A DNA stretch of 64,000 bases from positions 1 to 64,000 of the forward strand of contig BEHV01000010.1 of NCBI GenBank assembly GCA_002898315.1. Direction: 5' to 3'. A program made the translations under genes and the position numbers. Below, in pieces: positions 25,703 to 34,124 of the stretch. Under the pieces are notes generated by a model. That model was not told the origin of the DNA and ran no database searches. It saw only the letters and a program-made list of their open reading frames with translations. This stretch comes from a bacterium HR19. GTDB lineage: Bacteria; Calescibacteriota; Calescibacteriia; Calescibacteriales; Calescibacteriaceae. How positions within the stretch are numbered: position 1 is the stretch's first letter; the number at the start of each line of letters is the position of its first letter.

Positions 25703-26767
25703 TTAGTTTGCGGGAGAAATTTCAAATCCTTTTTCCTGAAGTTCTTTTCTTATCTCCTGTGTTGCTTTTACCATGTTCTGCAATTTTCCTTTTGCTTCTT
25801 CTTCTGTTCTCGTTTTAAGACCGCAGTCGGGGTCAATCCATAGCTGATTTACTGAAAGAACCTCAAGCGCTTTTCTTATTCTCTGCTTTATGAGCTCAAC
25901 GCTCTCAACAATATGAGAGTGAGAATCCACTACTCCAAAGGATATATCTTTTGTGAAAGGATGTTTTTTGAAGAGTTCAACAAGGTCAAGCTCCGAGTTT
26001 GACATTTCAAGGTCTATGTTATGTACTGGCAGAGAGAGTATATCGGGATAAACAAACTCAAAAGCGCCGTAGCATATATGGGTTATAAAGTAAGCCGGTA
26101 TTCCTTCTGTCATTATGTAAAGGGCTTCTTGGGCTATTTTGAATTCATACGGTCTTGTAGAAATTGCGGGTTCATCTATCTGTATTATTTTTGCTCCTGC
26201 TTCATATAGCGCTTCAACCTCTTTTCTCAACTCTTTTGCAAAGGCGAAGCAAACCTTTTCTCTGCTACCATAATGCTCATCAAATGACCAATCCATCATA
26301 GTGTATGGACCGGTTAGCATTCCCTTGACTGGTTTTTTCGTGAGAGATTGAGCAAATTTCCATCTATCAACTGTGATAGGTTTTTTCCATTTTATTTTTC
26401 CGACTATTCTTGGTTTTATGTAGTATCTGTTGCCGTAGGAACGAACGAGCCCGCTCATTTTGAAGCCGTCAAGATTTTCAGCAAAATATGTGACCATATC
26501 TCCTCTATAAACTTCTCCATCAACTATAACATCTATCCCTATTTCGTCTTGGAATGTGACCCAGTATTCTGTTGCCTTATCTTCAAGTTTTCTGAGTTCA
26601 GATGGAGATAGTTTTTTTCTTCTCGCTTCTTTTATGTAGTCGGGCTTTGGCAAACTCCCAACAGATGTCGTGGGCAGAATTGGAAGGTTCAATTCCTTCT
26701 TGATTTTTTCTCCTAAACCCTGGTCAAAAACTCTTTTTCCATTTCTCATCCTGCTTTCTACCCCCAT
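25703..26767 (-). CDS. core-type methionine synthase (MetE C-terminal catalytic domain only)
   Basis: The 354-residue protein corresponds to the catalytic half of cobalamin-independent MetE. It has LPTTSVGSLPKPDYI, the substrate Asp/Glu segment IIQIDEPAISTRP, zinc ligands in HICYGAFE and DPDCGLKTR (His, Cys, Cys), and SHSHIVESVELIKQRI. The N-terminal domain of full-length MetE (about 750 residues) is absent. Core MetE forms known from archaea and Dehalococcoides are thought to take the methyl group from a methylated corrinoid protein rather than methyltetrahydrofolate. That would fit here but no corrinoid protein is adjacent. Confidence 0.88.
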   Translation of the reverse strand: MGVESRMRNGKRVFDQGLGEKIKKELNLPILPTTSVGSLPKPDYIKEARRKKLSPSELRKLEDKATEYWVTFQDEIGIDVIVDGEVYRGDMVTYFAENLDGFKMSGLVRSYGNRYYIKPRIVGKIKWKKPITVDRWKFAQSLTKKPVKGMLTGPYTMMDWSFDEHYGSREKVCFAFAKELRKEVEALYEAGAKIIQIDEPAISTRPYEFKIAQEALYIMTEGIPAYFITHICYGAFEFVYPDILSLPVHNIDLEMSNSELDLVELFKKHPFTKDISFGVVDSHSHIVESVELIKQRIRKALEVLSVNQLWIDPDCGLKTRTEEEAKGKLQNMVKATQEIRKELQEKGFEISPAN

Positions 26768-26833
26768 ATCAAAATTTATTTATTTCTGATAATTATAAAA
26801 CTTTTCTGGATTTTTTGAAATTTCTTTTCTATT

Positions 26834-28006
26834 ATGAAGCTTTCAAGGAGGGTTGAGGAGATAAAGCCATCGCCGACTCTATCTCTTGATGCGAAGGCAA
26901 AAGAGCTTATATCAAGGGGTGAAGATATAATTTCTTTCGGCGCAGGTGAGCCGGATTTTCCTACGCCTTCATCTGCAAGCGAAGGAGGAAAAAAAGCAAT
27001 AGACCTCGGAAAAACAAAATACACCGCAGTGGACGGAATACCAGAACTCAAAAGGTCCGCAATAAAAAGATTTTACGATTTTTTCGGCGTAAAGTATGAA
27101 ATCGGAGAAGTTATAGTAACTCCGGGAGCGAAAATGGCTATTTATGAAGCGCTCTTTTCTCTCGTAGATGAAGGAGACGAAGTCATAGCCCTCTCTCCCT
27201 ACTGGGTCTCATACATTGATATGATAAAGATGGTGGGAGGCAAACCGAAAATTGTTGAAACGAAACCTGAAAACAACTTTGAACCAATACCAGATGACAT
27301 AGCAAAAAGTATAAGTGAAAAAACAAAGCTTATAATTTTAAATTTTCCTTGCAACCCTACCGGTTCTGTTGCTTCTCCTGAAACCTTTAAAGAAATAGCT
27401 CAAGCAATAAAAGACAAAGACATTTTCGTCATATCTGATGAAATATACGGCACTATGGTTTATGATGGAGTGTTTGAAAGTTTCGCAAGATTTCTTAAAG
27501 ATAGAACTGTTGTCATCTGGGGTATGTCAAAAACATATTCTATGACCGGGTGGCGAATAGGGTTCGCTTTCGGACCCGAAAAAATTATCTCCGCTATGAA
27601 AAAGGTTCAGAGCCAAACAACTTCTAATCCCACAACTATCTCGCAGTATGCTTCACTTTCAGCGCTTGAAGAAGAACCACAAAAATTCGTCAGAGAAACA
27701 ACAGAAGAGTTCAGAAAAAGAAGAGACCTTATCTACGCCTTACTTGTTGAGATGGGACTCAAAGTTGTGAAACCAAAAGGAGCTTTTTATATTTTCCCAG
27801 ATGTATCACGGTTTTTAGGGATGAAGGTCAAAAACACAGATGAGTTGAGCGACTTTCTGCTCAATAAAAAGAAAGTCCTTGTCATACCCGGATCAGGATT
27901 TGGTGCAGAAGGATTCATAAGATTATCTTTTGCCCTATCAGAATCAAAAATAATAGAAGGAATAAAAAGAATAAAAGAGGGACTAGATGAAATAAATCAA
28001 AGCTAA
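26834..28006 (+). CDS. aspC: aspartate aminotransferase-type class I PLP aminotransferase
   Basis: The 390-residue enzyme carries IISFGAGEPDFPTPSSA, NFPCNPTGSVASPET, VISDEIYGTMVYDG and WGMSKTYSMTGWRIGFAFGP. The last has the Schiff-base Lys in SKTYSMTGWR, the fold-type I subgroup Ib (thermophilic AspC type). It interconverts aspartate and oxaloacetate with 2-oxoglutarate/glutamate. The final FGAEGFIRLSFALS is the substrate-carboxylate arginine region. Its upstream region is shared divergently with the core metE gene. Confidence 0.92.
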   Translation: MKLSRRVEEIKPSPTLSLDAKAKELISRGEDIISFGAGEPDFPTPSSASEGGKKAIDLGKTKYTAVDGIPELKRSAIKRFYDFFGVKYEIGEVIVTPGAKMAIYEALFSLVDEGDEVIALSPYWVSYIDMIKMVGGKPKIVETKPENNFEPIPDDIAKSISEKTKLIILNFPCNPTGSVASPETFKEIAQAIKDKDIFVISDEIYGTMVYDGVFESFARFLKDRTVVIWGMSKTYSMTGWRIGFAFGPEKIISAMKKVQSQTTSNPTTISQYASLSALEEEPQKFVRETTEEFRKRRDLIYALLVEMGLKVVKPKGAFYIFPDVSRFLGMKVKNTDELSDFLLNKKKVLVIPGSGFGAEGFIRLSFALSESKIIEGIKRIKEGLDEINQS

Positions 28007-28036
28007 AAGTGATGAAAGTTAAAATCGCTTATTCCT

Positions 28037-28378
28037 TTATTTCTTTTGTTGTTTTGTTTGCTGATTTTTCAGAGAAATTATCCACGTGACGAGTTTTTTA
28101 GCTTCTTCTTCGGTAACTATACCTTTATTTGCTGGCATGGGGACTTGACCCCACTTACCCATTGACCCATTGAGAACAGAGTTTACAAGCTGAGGTATAT
28201 CTTTTTCAGTGTATTTTTTTGATACATCAAGCCACGCTGGACCTACGACTTTTTTATCTATCTGGTGACACGCAAGACAACCTTTCTGGTTTGCAAGCTG
28301 AAGCATATCTTCACCTAGCGCTTTACCCGCGAGAGCAAAAATAAACGCTAAAAACGCCGTATATTTCAAACCCTTCAT
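28037..28378 (-). CDS. class I cytochrome c (c-551/c-552-like), secreted
   Basis: A 113-residue precursor with a signal peptide (KYTAFLAFIFALAGKALG) is followed by heme motif CLACH in LANQKGCLACHQIDKK. The distal Met ligand is in QVPMPANKGIV and the terminal helix is EEAKKLVTWIISL. It matches small electron-transfer cytochromes of the c-551 type with one heme. An AAGGAGGT Shine-Dalgarno is 9-10 bases before the ATG. It implies a periplasmic electron-transfer chain and heme c maturation machinery. Confidence 0.92.
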   Translation of the reverse strand: MKGLKYTAFLAFIFALAGKALGEDMLQLANQKGCLACHQIDKKVVGPAWLDVSKKYTEKDIPQLVNSVLNGSMGKWGQVPMPANKGIVTEEEAKKLVTWIISLKNQQTKQQKK

Positions 28379-28429
28379 TTTGGCAGACCTCCTTTTTCAA
28401 AAAAGAGGTAAAAACCAATTCATACTTAT

Positions 28430-29203
28430 TCATTTTTTCAGGAAAATTTCTTCAAAGTTTTCGGTTATCTTGCAGGAAATTTCTTTTATGTCTTTCTCTT
28501 TTATTTCAGATATTTTTTTGAACACGAATCTGACATAAGATGGTTCGTTCTCGTCTTTGCCCCTAAAAGGTTTCGGAGTCAAAAAAGGAGAATCAGTTTC
28601 TGTAAGAATTCTGCCTATATCTGCTTGCTTTATCACTTCGTCAAGTTTTCTGTCAAATGTTATATTCCCCGAAAAAGATATAAAAAATCTTCTCTCAAAT
28701 GCTTTGTTCATTTCTTCTTTTCCCCAGCTGAAACAGTGGAAAACAGCAGATACATTAAAATCTTTTAGCATCTCTTCAGCCACAGAGAAGGCAGATTTAC
28801 CATCTTTTTCTCCGCGAGTGTGAATGATAACAGGTTTTGAAATCTTCTCCGCAATTTCAAGATGCTTCCTGAAAAACTCTATCTGCTTTCTGGGATTTTT
28901 CCCTTTCCGAAAGTCAAGTCCTGTTTCCCCTATTGCTACAAGCTTTCTATCTTCTGCAAACCTCAAAATCTCTCTTTCCAATCTATTGAGGTCAGAATCT
29001 TCAAGGTTTTCAGCATATAGGGGATGAATTCCAATCGCTGAATAAACAATCTCATACCTTTGAGACAGCAAAGCAACTTCCTCAATATCTTCAAAAGATG
29101 TTGAGGGACACAAAATATATTTTACTCCTTCTTTTTTTGCTCTTTCTATGACTTCGTCGGTGTTTTTTGAAATCATGTGAAGGTGTGCGTGCGAATCTAC
29201 CAT
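28430..29203 (-). CDS. tatD: TatD-family metal-dependent deoxyribonuclease
   Basis: The 257-residue TIM-barrel hydrolase has VDSHAHLHM (first metal ligands), AIGETGLDFRK, PVIIHTRGE, AVFHCFSWGKEEM and RILTETDSPFLTP, which are the TatD metal-site motifs. TatD enzymes are 3'-5' exonucleases acting in DNA repair or fragmentation. The length fits the 255-265 residue family. The gene is followed downstream by the cytochrome gene and preceded by secY, all on the minus strand. Confidence 0.93.
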   Translation of the reverse strand: MVDSHAHLHMISKNTDEVIERAKKEGVKYILCPSTSFEDIEEVALLSQRYEIVYSAIGIHPLYAENLEDSDLNRLEREILRFAEDRKLVAIGETGLDFRKGKNPRKQIEFFRKHLEIAEKISKPVIIHTRGEKDGKSAFSVAEEMLKDFNVSAVFHCFSWGKEEMNKAFERRFFISFSGNITFDRKLDEVIKQADIGRILTETDSPFLTPKPFRGKDENEPSYVRFVFKKISEIKEKDIKEISCKITENFEEIFLKK

Positions 29204-29220
29204 AAGTGAAAATTCTTATG

Positions 29221-30540
29221 TCAGTATGCCGTCCTCCCTCTTACCAGAGGTTCTTTGCCAAATATTCCCTCATAGCTTGACATAAAGAGTATTGATTCAA
29301 TTTGTCTTATTGTATCCATCGCCACCCCAATGACTATAAGGAGTGATGTTCCTCCGAATCTGAAAGGTAAGTTCATGGCTCCTATAAAGAATGTTGGCAG
29401 AACGCATATCAAACCGACATATATTCCACCGAAAAATGTCAATCTTGTGATGATTTTATCAAGGTGTTCAGCGGTTTGTTGTCCCGGTCTTACTCCGGGA
29501 ATAAAAGCACCGGCTTTTTGCAAATTTTCGGCAATGTCGTATGGATTGAAAATTATTCCCGTATAAAAGAAAGCGAAAAATATGATGAGAATGAAGTAAA
29601 TTATGTTGTAGCCCACAGATAGAGGATTAAGGAACATTGCCACTTTCTGCGCTATTTCATTTTGAGAAAATGTAGCAATCGTAAGCGGGAACATCAATAT
29701 TGAAGAAGCGAATATCGGGGGTATAACACCAGAGATGTTGAGTTTTATCGGGAGGTAAGATGATACTCCTCCTGCGATTTTCCTTCCCATTATGCGGGTT
29801 GCATATTGTATGGGAATTTTTCTGTAAGATGCCTCAATATAAACTATAAGACCGACGACAACAACCATTATAGAAAGCCCAATCATAAGGTTCATAGGTT
29901 CTATCTCACCAAGTTTAAGAAGTGTTATGATATTGCCGATTGAGCCGGGGATTCTGGCAATTATTCCTGTGAATATTATGAGGGAGACACCGTTGCCGAT
30001 TCCTTTTTTTGTTATCTGTTCTCCTACCCACAAGAGAGCCATCGTTCCGAAAGATAAGATTATTCCTGTTGAAATTCTGAAAAACATTCCTCCTTCAAGT
30101 GCGAGCGCGCCGGCACCGATAGTGCTTCTTTCAAGCGAAAGAGCCCAGAATGCTCCCTGAAAGAAACTCAACCCCACGGTGAGATAACGCGTGTACTGAT
30201 TTATTTTCTGCCTGCCGAGTTCCCCTTGCTTTTTCAGCTCCTGCAATCTTGGAAAAACAGAGCTCAGAACTTCCATAATGATTGATGATGTTATATATGG
30301 CATCACTCCGAGAGCAAATATAGATGCGTTTTCCATCGCTCCACCTGAAAAAAGATTGAACAAACCAAGAAGGGTTCCTTCCGCCCTTGCAAAAAATTCC
30401 TTCAACGCCTGAACATCTACCCCAGGTATAGGTATAAAAATCCCTATACGATATATGGCAAGCATAGCAAGAGTGAAAAGAAGTCTGTTTTTCAACTCCG
30501 GTATCTTCGGGATAGAAATTATTCCGGCTGGTCTTTGCAT
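29221..30540 (-). CDS. secY: protein translocase subunit SecY
   Basis: The 439-residue polytopic protein (about ten membrane segments) has canonical SecY segments. They include IPGVDVQALKEFF, LFSGGAMENASIFALGVMPYITSSIIMEVL (plug and TM2), RRTAYAIQYA-like PIQYATRIMGRK, NLQKAGAFIPGVRPGQQTAE, and the cytosolic EGIFGKEPLVRGR end. It forms the Sec channel. It is unlinked to the spc ribosomal genes, rplO and adk that normally surround it, and is transcribed into tatD. Confidence 0.97.
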   Translation of the reverse strand: MQRPAGIISIPKIPELKNRLLFTLAMLAIYRIGIFIPIPGVDVQALKEFFARAEGTLLGLFNLFSGGAMENASIFALGVMPYITSSIIMEVLSSVFPRLQELKKQGELGRQKINQYTRYLTVGLSFFQGAFWALSLERSTIGAGALALEGGMFFRISTGIILSFGTMALLWVGEQITKKGIGNGVSLIIFTGIIARIPGSIGNIITLLKLGEIEPMNLMIGLSIMVVVVGLIVYIEASYRKIPIQYATRIMGRKIAGGVSSYLPIKLNISGVIPPIFASSILMFPLTIATFSQNEIAQKVAMFLNPLSVGYNIIYFILIIFFAFFYTGIIFNPYDIAENLQKAGAFIPGVRPGQQTAEHLDKIITRLTFFGGIYVGLICVLPTFFIGAMNLPFRFGGTSLLIVIGVAMDTIRQIESILFMSSYEGIFGKEPLVRGRTAY

Positions 30541-30614
30541 AAATCAAAAAGTAAGCAATAAACTTTCAGATTTGCAATATATAAAAAGTTTTTTTGATCT
30601 CCTCCCTAGCTCTT

Positions 30615-31655
30615 TCAGAACCTCCGGAAAAATAATATTTCTCCATCATCTTTTGAGATCACTGCTTGTATTCCGCTCTGGACTCCTCCTGATTCACAGA
30701 GTATTTTCACTGAAAATATATCTGACCCTATGTCAAAAATCATCTCTGGCTTCAAATTGAAAAAATTTTCAGGAGAAACTGGAACCAACTTAGATAAAAA
30801 AGCCATGAACTCCGAAAAACTTTTGAAAGGATTTCCTTTTCTTTCTTTGATTATTTTATCTGCTATGTCAAGGGCGTCGTCTTTATCTATGAATGATGCG
30901 ATGACTTCTTTTGGTGCGGTGTTTATATTTATTTTCATCGCTCCCGCATAAGGCCATAAGGTCATATACGGAGAACCCATAGCGTCTGGTCTCCCTTCAA
31001 AATATTCAAGCATAAGATTGCTTATATTTATGCCGACCGAGTTGCTTATCTGAACTATTTCTTCCGGGAATGGTATAAACCAGTTTCTCGGGATAATTTC
31101 GGCAAATCCACTTTCAAACATACCTTCTGAGTCAAAATCAATCCAATCAAGGATGTATCCTGCTAATCTTTCATCTACTTTCATTATTTTGAGGAACTTC
31201 TGAAATACTTTCAGGTAGCTCTGCCTTGCGGGAGCATCTGCCTTACCCTGACTATCTACAAGAGCATTTAAGTTTATTTTCGCGTTCTCATCTGTTATGA
31301 TGGCTCTTACCTTACCATAAATGACATCTACCGGCAGTATATATGTTTTTGACCAGAGTTCATCTTGTGAAGAGAAGTCCTCCGAGTAGTAATCAGCTTT
31401 TCCTTTTGCTCTGTCATCTTTGAGTATTTCTTTGACTATTTCAAGTGCGGAATCGCAGACCGAATCAGCTACCACAGTATTTTTTATATTACCTAAAATT
31501 ATTGCAGATTGCGAAATATTTGAGGTCATCTGAGTCAGAACGACGGTGAGCAGAGATACCGATGCCAAAGTTACGACGAGAAAAAACGACCTTCTGTTTT
31601 TCAGGGAAGGAGCTTTTTGCTCTTTATCAGTAGAATTTATCTCATTTTTTTTCAT
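30615..31655 (-). CDS. gspK: type II secretion minor pseudopilin GspK
   Basis: The 346-residue protein has a basic N-terminus, a hydrophobic prepilin-like helix (RSFFLVVTLASVSLLTVVL) and the large periplasmic domain of GspK. Key segments are DENAKINLNALVDSQG, YILDWIDFDSEG and KININTAPKEVIASF; the last contains the INxNTAP motif of GspK. GspK caps the pseudopilus tip. No GspG, H, I or J gene is adjacent, and gspC is 30 kb away, so the type II secretion genes are dispersed. It starts 3 bp after the methylmalonyl-CoA mutase stop on the same strand. Confidence 0.85.
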   Translation of the reverse strand: MKKNEINSTDKEQKAPSLKNRRSFFLVVTLASVSLLTVVLTQMTSNISQSAIILGNIKNTVVADSVCDSALEIVKEILKDDRAKGKADYYSEDFSSQDELWSKTYILPVDVIYGKVRAIITDENAKINLNALVDSQGKADAPARQSYLKVFQKFLKIMKVDERLAGYILDWIDFDSEGMFESGFAEIIPRNWFIPFPEEIVQISNSVGINISNLMLEYFEGRPDAMGSPYMTLWPYAGAMKININTAPKEVIASFIDKDDALDIADKIIKERKGNPFKSFSEFMAFLSKLVPVSPENFFNLKPEMIFDIGSDIFSVKILCESGGVQSGIQAVISKDDGEILFFRRF

Positions 31656-31658
31656 TTA

Positions 31659-33317
31659 TCAGAAGGATTTAAGCTCCGTAAATTCACCCCACACTTCTTT
31701 CATCGTATTCATTATTTCCTCCTCTGTTGCATACTCCTTTACAGCATCTTTTATGTATGGTATTAGGTTTTTGCCTTTCTTCACTGCTGATTTTAGCTCA
31801 TCAAGATTTCTCAGAACCGCTCTTCCATCTCTTTTTGCTTTTATCTCTTTAAGGAACTTTTTCTGCTCTTCTTCACACGATGGGGGAATTCTGAATTTCG
31901 GGAACTCAAATTTTCCTCCTTCTTCTCCTTGAAATGCATTTACTCCAACTATTATTCTTTCTCCTCTTTCAACTTTGCTCTGGAACTCAAAAGATGCTCT
32001 TGCTATCTCTTTTCTGAAAAATCCTGACTTTATACCTTCTATAACTCCGTAGTAGAAAGAACCGTTGCCCGTTTCAAGTATTTTTTGCAGGTATTTTTCT
32101 GCTTCTTCTTCCATCTTATTGGTGAGTGATTCTACGAAAAATGAGCCACCGAGCGGGTCTGCGACATTTGCGACTCCTGTTTCATAAGCTATGACCTGTT
32201 GAGTTCTCACAGCTATTCTTGCGGAAAGCTCAGACGGAAGACATATAGCTTCGTCAAAAGAGTTTGTATGCAGTGATTGTGTCCCCCCTAAAACTGCTGC
32301 AAGCGCTTCAATGGTGGTTCTTATTATATTTACTTCGGGTTGCTGAGCTGTGAGAGAGCATCCTGCGGTTTGAGTATGAAAGCGTAGCATCATAGAGCGA
32401 GGATTTTTCGCTTTATACCTTTCTTTCATGTATCTTGCCCAGATTCTTCTCGCTGCTCTGAACTTCGCTATCTCCTCAAAAAAATCAATATGACAGTTGA
32501 AGAAAAAAGATATCATCGGAGCGAACTCATCTACATCAAGCCCTCTCTGGATTCCCGCCTCAACATACGCAAAACCATCAGCAAGTGTAAAGGCAAGTTC
32601 CTGAACGGCGTCTGAACCTGCCTCTCTTATGTGGTATCCGGAAACAGAAATTATGTTGAACCTCGGAGTGTGATCTTTTGAATACTCAAACATATCAACA
32701 ATAAGTTTTACCGATGGTTCGGGAGGAAAAATCCACTCGTTCTGTGCGTGATACTCTTTCAAAATATCGTTCTGGATTGTTCCTCTGAGCAACCTTGTAT
32801 CTACTCCTCTTTTTTCTGCCAGAAACACATACATTGAGTAAAGCCATATTGCGGGGGCGTTGATGGTGAAAGAAACAGAAATTTTTTCAAGCGGAATCCC
32901 GTCAAAAAGCTTTTCAAGGTCTGCAAGGGTATCTATTGCTACTCCCTCTACTCCTACTTCTCCTTCTGCAAGAGGAGAATCTGAATCAAGCCCCATCAGA
33001 GTCGGCATGTCAAATGCTGTTGAGAGACCTGTTTGCCCTTGTGAGAGAAGAAATTTCCATCTTCTGTTGGTATCTTCTGCTCTTCCAAATCCAGAAAACT
33101 GCCTTATTGTCCATATTTTACCCCTGTACATGTTTTTGTGTATCCCTCGGGTGAATGGATATTCCCCCGGGTCCCCAAGATTTTCTCTATAAAAATTTTC
33201 ATCTATTTTTATATCACTTATGTTGTATAACTCTTTGAGATTCAGCCCTGATAAACTTATTCCGTCTGCTTTTGATGGTGTGTTATCTGAAATTTTTTCG
33301 TCCTTTTTTCTCTCCAT
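31659..33317 (-). CDS. methylmalonyl-CoA mutase, catalytic large subunit
   Basis: The product of about 552 residues is the substrate-binding TIM-barrel subunit of a split B12-dependent acyl-CoA mutase. Segments include WTIRQFSGFGRAEDTN, LSQGQTGLSTAFDMPTLMG, VSFTINAPAIWLYSMY, and RFHTQTAGCSLTAQQPEVNI followed by GGTQSLHTNSFDEA. The cobalamin-binding domain (DXHXXG) is absent and must be a separate small subunit. It interconverts methylmalonyl-CoA and succinyl-CoA in propionate metabolism; 2-hydroxyisobutyryl- or ethylmalonyl-specific relatives exist, so the substrate is by family. TAAAAT ends seven bases before ATG 33317; a TTG sits two codons earlier. Confidence 0.9.
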   Translation of the reverse strand: MERKKDEKISDNTPSKADGISLSGLNLKELYNISDIKIDENFYRENLGDPGEYPFTRGIHKNMYRGKIWTIRQFSGFGRAEDTNRRWKFLLSQGQTGLSTAFDMPTLMGLDSDSPLAEGEVGVEGVAIDTLADLEKLFDGIPLEKISVSFTINAPAIWLYSMYVFLAEKRGVDTRLLRGTIQNDILKEYHAQNEWIFPPEPSVKLIVDMFEYSKDHTPRFNIISVSGYHIREAGSDAVQELAFTLADGFAYVEAGIQRGLDVDEFAPMISFFFNCHIDFFEEIAKFRAARRIWARYMKERYKAKNPRSMMLRFHTQTAGCSLTAQQPEVNIIRTTIEALAAVLGGTQSLHTNSFDEAICLPSELSARIAVRTQQVIAYETGVANVADPLGGSFFVESLTNKMEEEAEKYLQKILETGNGSFYYGVIEGIKSGFFRKEIARASFEFQSKVERGERIIVGVNAFQGEEGGKFEFPKFRIPPSCEEEQKKFLKEIKAKRDGRAVLRNLDELKSAVKKGKNLIPYIKDAVKEYATEEEIMNTMKEVWGEFTELKSF

Positions 33318-33393
33318 AACCAAAATTTTAATAGTAAATGGAATTTATAGACCTAAAACTGAATAAATTTTTCTCTATGCATAAAATTTGGGT

Positions 33394-33726
33394 ATGGACC
33401 TTACCAAAAGGCGTTGTGTCCCATGCGAGGGTGGAGTCCTTCCGCTGAGCGATGAAGAAGAAGAAAAATTCATAAAAGAAGTTGACGGCTGGGAGCTAAT
33501 AAGAGAGGAAGGAAAACCACATAGAATAAAAAAAAGATTTAAATTCAAGGACTTTAAAGAAGCTATCAGGTTTGTCAATAAAGTTGCAGAGATAGCAGAA
33601 CAAGAAGGACATCATCCAGATATCCATATATTTTATAATGTGGTTGAAGTAGAGCTGTGGACTCATGCAATAAAAGGTCTTCATGAAAATGATTTTATTT
33701 TAGCAGCAAAGATAGATAAGTTGTAG
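33394..33726 (+). CDS. pterin-4a-carbinolamine dehydratase (PCD/DCoH)
   Basis: From ATG 33394 the protein is about 110 residues with the PCD motif: DGWELIREEGKPHRIKKRFKF, RFVNKVAEIAEQEGHHPDIHIFYNVVEVELWTH and GLHENDFILAAKID. The EGHHPDI histidines are catalytic. It regenerates quinonoid dihydropterin in phenylalanine-hydroxylase cycles or supports molybdopterin metabolism in other bacteria. TAAAAT ends six bases upstream, with no Shine-Dalgarno. It is divergent from the mutase gene, with two back-to-back AT-rich boxes between them. Confidence 0.9.
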   Translation: MDLTKRRCVPCEGGVLPLSDEEEEKFIKEVDGWELIREEGKPHRIKKRFKFKDFKEAIRFVNKVAEIAEQEGHHPDIHIFYNVVEVELWTHAIKGLHENDFILAAKIDKL

Positions 33727-33772
33727 TAGGGAAAATATAGCCGAGGAAATTCTGAAGTTTTATTTTGCCTGC

Positions 33773-34117
33773 TCATATATCTTTTAAAACCTCAATTAAA
33801 AAAGCGTTGTTATGTTCAACATCTCTTGCTGAAAAAAGAAAGGTTATTGTTCCATATTGCTTTTCTAATTTTTTGAGATATTTGAGGAGATCTTTTTTCT
33901 CTTCTAATTCTTCTTTATATCTCCTGTTAAATTCTTGCCATCTTTCTTTTTTATGACCAAACCATTTTCTCAATTCATCACTTGGAGCAATATCTTTCAT
34001 CCACAAGTCAATTTTTGCTTTTTGTTTTGAGACACCTCTTGGCCATAAGCGTTCAACTAATATTCTAAAACCATCGTCTTTTTCTGGCTTCTCGTAAATT
34101 CTTTTCAGCTTTATCAT
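33773..34117 (-). CDS. DUF488-family protein (YeaO-like)
   Basis: The 114-residue product has the DUF488 signature: IKLKRIYEKPEKDDGFRILVERLWPRGVSKQKA, DLWMKDIAPSDELRKWFGHKKERWQEF. These small proteins are common across bacteria and lack a firmly known role; related YeaO proteins are linked to stress. It sits 7 bp after the aldehyde dehydrogenase stop codon in transcription order, so the two may be co-transcribed. Confidence 0.87.
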   Translation of the reverse strand: MIKLKRIYEKPEKDDGFRILVERLWPRGVSKQKAKIDLWMKDIAPSDELRKWFGHKKERWQEFNRRYKEELEEKKDLLKYLKKLEKQYGTITFLFSARDVEHNNAFLIEVLKDI

Positions 34118-34124
34118 ATTTGCT

